Origin: JAVKSM01 sp039583705
Lineage (GTDB): Bacteria; Actinomycetota; Actinomycetes; Mycobacteriales; Pseudonocardiaceae
DNA length: 6,529 nt
Assembly: GCA_039583705.1 (NCBI GenBank)
Contig: JAVKSM010000144.1
Span: forward strand, 1 to 6,529
Direction: 5' to 3'
The notes beneath the pieces are model-generated. The model ran no database searches, was not told the origin of the DNA, and worked only from the letters and a program-made list of their open reading frames with translations. Shown here piece by piece: positions 4,940-6,529 of the stretch (the first letter of the stretch is position 1; every line of letters begins with the position of its first letter). The position numbers were made by a program, and so were the translations under genes.

Positions 4940-6529
4940 GTGGCACGGACGGTCGGTACGGCGGAGGGGTTCGCCGCGCTCGCAGCGGCCCACGGCGTCG
5001 CGACCTCCTATTCCGACCACGCGGGACGGCGCCACGGGGTGGACCCGGACGTGGTGGTCGCCGTGCTGGCGCAGCTCGGCGTCGAGGCCGGATCGGCGGC
5101 CGCGATCCGGGCCGAGCGCTCGCGGCTCGACGGGCGCCGCCGCGCCCCGCCTCCGGTGCTCGTGCTGCGGCAGGGTCGGTCCCACCCGCTGCGCCCGCCG
5201 CTGCCGGAGCGGGGCGTGCTGGTCGCGGAGGACGGCGCGGAGCGGCCGGTAGCCGGTGAGCTGCCGGCCGACCTGCCGCTGGGCTGGTACACCCTGGCGG
5301 ACACCACGGTGGTGCTGACCCCGCGGCGGCTGGCCGCGGTGCCCTCGACCTGGGGGTGGATGGTGCAGCTCTACGCGCTGCACTCGCGGGATTCCCGGGG
5401 GATCGGCGACTTCGCCGACCTGCGCGCGCTGCTGCGGTGGAGCACCGGGCTGGGCGCCGGCGCGGTGCTGCTCAACCCGTTGGGCGCTCCCGGGTTGACG
5501 CCGACGGTGCAGCCCTCGCCGTACTCCCCGTCGAGCCGCCGCTTCGTCAACCCGCTCTACCTGCGGGTGGAGGACACCGCGGAGTTCGCCCGTGCCGACC
5601 CCGAGGTCCGGGCCCGGGTGGCGGCGTTGCGCGTCGAGCGGACCGAACCGCTCGATTACGACGCGGTGTGGGCGGCGAAACGGCAGGCGCTGGAGCTGCT
5701 CTGGCCCTACGCCGAACGCCGGCCGGTGGACGGTGACCTGGCCGACTTCGCGACCTACTGCGCGTTGGCCGAGCGTCACGGGCCGGCCTGGCGACGCTGG
5801 CCCGCCGGGCTGCGTCGCCCGGACGGTCCGGACGTGGCGGCGGCGCGGGCGGAGCGCGCCGAGGCGGTGGCGTTCCACGCCTGGCTGCAACGCTGCTGCG
5901 CCGCCCAGCTCGCCCGGGCGCGGGCCGCTGGCCGGGACATGGCCGTCGGCGTGATCCACGACCTGGCGGTCGGCGGCGCCCTGGACGGCGCGGACACCTG
6001 GGCGCTGCAGGACGTCCTGGCGACCGAGGTGACGGTCGGGGCGCCGCCGGACGACTTCAACCAGCGCGGCCAGGACTGGCAGCTACCCCCGTGGCGGCCG
6101 GACGCGCTGGCCGCGACCGGGTACCTGCCCTACCGGAACCTGCTGCGGTCGGTGCTCGCGCACGCCGACGGCGTCCGGGTCGACCACGTCGCCGGGCTGT
6201 GGCGGCTGTGGTGGATCCCCCCGGGCAACGAACCGGACCGCGGCACCTATGTCCACTATGACGCCGACGCGCTGCTGGGCATCCTCGCGCTGGAGGCGGC
6301 CCGGGCCGGCGCGATGGTCGTCGGGGAGGATCTGGGCACGGTCGAGCCGGTGGTGGGCGAGGAGCTGGCCGACCGGGGTGCGCTGGGCGCCGCCGTGCTG
6401 TGGTTCCAGCGCGACGAGCGGTCCGGCAGCCTCCTTGCGCCCCGGCAGTGGCTACCCGGCACGCTGGCCAGCATCTCCACCCACGACCTGCCCACGGCGG
6501 CGGGGTTCCTGCGCGGCGAGCACGTGCGA
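4940..6529 (+). CDS. malQ: 4-alpha-glucanotransferase (amylomaltase, GH77), 3' end cut by window
   Basis: Cytosolic enzyme that transfers maltosyl or longer 1,4-alpha-glucan segments between chains in maltodextrin and glycogen metabolism. The frame is open from GTG 4940 to the window edge: 530 codons, no stop, of roughly 700 usual in actinobacteria. Residues 1-130 form the N-terminal accessory region (HGVATSYSDHAGRRHGVDP is typical). The GH77 barrel then shows QPSPYSPSSRRFVNPLYL (about 191-208), VIHDLAVGG (His340-Asp341), GAPPDDFNQRGQDWQLPP (367-384), VRVDHVAGLWRLWWIPPG with nucleophile Asp415, VVGEDLGTV with acid/base Glu463, and ISTHDLPT with Asp516. The catalytic triad is complete, so the enzyme is probably active. 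AGGA at 4929-4932 supports the GTG. I see no upstream in-frame ATG. Its leucine codons are strongly CTG-biased, unlike the exporter genes. It is divergent from topoisomerase IB, with no obvious functional link. Confidence 0.95.
   Translation, partial: MARTVGTAEGFAALAAAHGVATSYSDHAGRRHGVDPDVVVAVLAQLGVEAGSAAAIRAERSRLDGRRRAPPPVLVLRQGRSHPLRPPLPERGVLVAEDGAERPVAGELPADLPLGWYTLADTTVVLTPRRLAAVPSTWGWMVQLYALHSRDSRGIGDFADLRALLRWSTGLGAGAVLLNPLGAPGLTPTVQPSPYSPSSRRFVNPLYLRVEDTAEFARADPEVRARVAALRVERTEPLDYDAVWAAKRQALELLWPYAERRPVDGDLADFATYCALAERHGPAWRRWPAGLRRPDGPDVAAARAERAEAVAFHAWLQRCCAAQLARARAAGRDMAVGVIHDLAVGGALDGADTWALQDVLATEVTVGAPPDDFNQRGQDWQLPPWRPDALAATGYLPYRNLLRSVLAHADGVRVDHVAGLWRLWWIPPGNEPDRGTYVHYDADALLGILALEAARAGAMVVGEDLGTVEPVVGEELADRGALGAAVLWFQRDERSGSLLAPRQWLPGTLASISTHDLPTAAGFLRGEHVR

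Noticed and set aside
3618..5252. 544-aa plus-strand open frame opposite topoisomerase IB, running into malQ
   Set aside because: It covers an antisense gene with a full catalytic set and a second gene in another frame. The translated product is Arg/Pro/Ala-rich without any family feature.
174..6529. TTA codons that would imply bldA-type developmental control
   Set aside because: The few TTA triplets seen are out of frame, so there is no evidence for tRNA-Leu(UUA) regulation.

Overview
The window reads as high-GC actinobacterial chromosome. Codon third positions are almost all G or C, starts are often GTG, and I saw no TTA codon in the four genes. The genus cannot be fixed from the sequence. 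I see no canonical phage, IS, CRISPR, tRNA or rRNA signal.

Layout, left to right. (1) Positions 1-173 are non-coding. They hold a strong G/C-rich stem-loop (46-87), probably the end of or an attenuator behind a gene lying off the left edge. A perfect 19-bp dyad (83-101) and a good ribosome-binding site follow. (2) Positions 174-3733, + strand, are two translationally coupled ABC exporter half-transporters (GTGA overlap), each 593 aa with my chosen starts. The first has a degenerate ATPase half-site (Walker B Asp-Asp, Q-loop Glu). The second keeps the catalytic Glu but has the altered signature LSTGQ. This is the complementary pattern of a heterodimeric exporter with one active and one degenerate ATP site. 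From memory of the families, the pair looks like the RamA/RamB (AmfA/AmfB) exporters of class III lanthipeptide (SapB-like) clusters, so a precursor peptide and synthetase may lie just left of the window. (3) Positions 3711-4784, - strand, are a complete poxvirus-type/bacterial DNA topoisomerase IB with all five active-site residues visible. Its 3' end overlaps the exporter operon tail-to-tail by 23 bp. (4) Positions 4785-4939 are a short divergent intergenic region with four 15-bp tandem repeats. (5) From 4940 to the right edge, + strand, is the first 530 codons of a 4-alpha-glucanotransferase (malQ, GH77) with its catalytic triad present, cut by the window end.

The exporter genes look like the right-hand edge of a secondary-metabolite (probably RiPP) locus. 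topIB and malQ look like ordinary chromosomal genes. The tail-to-tail junction at about 3720 also coincides with a visible change in leucine codon preference. I found no clear undescribed system. The most promising lead is the implied lanthipeptide locus to the left and the leader structures at 46-101.
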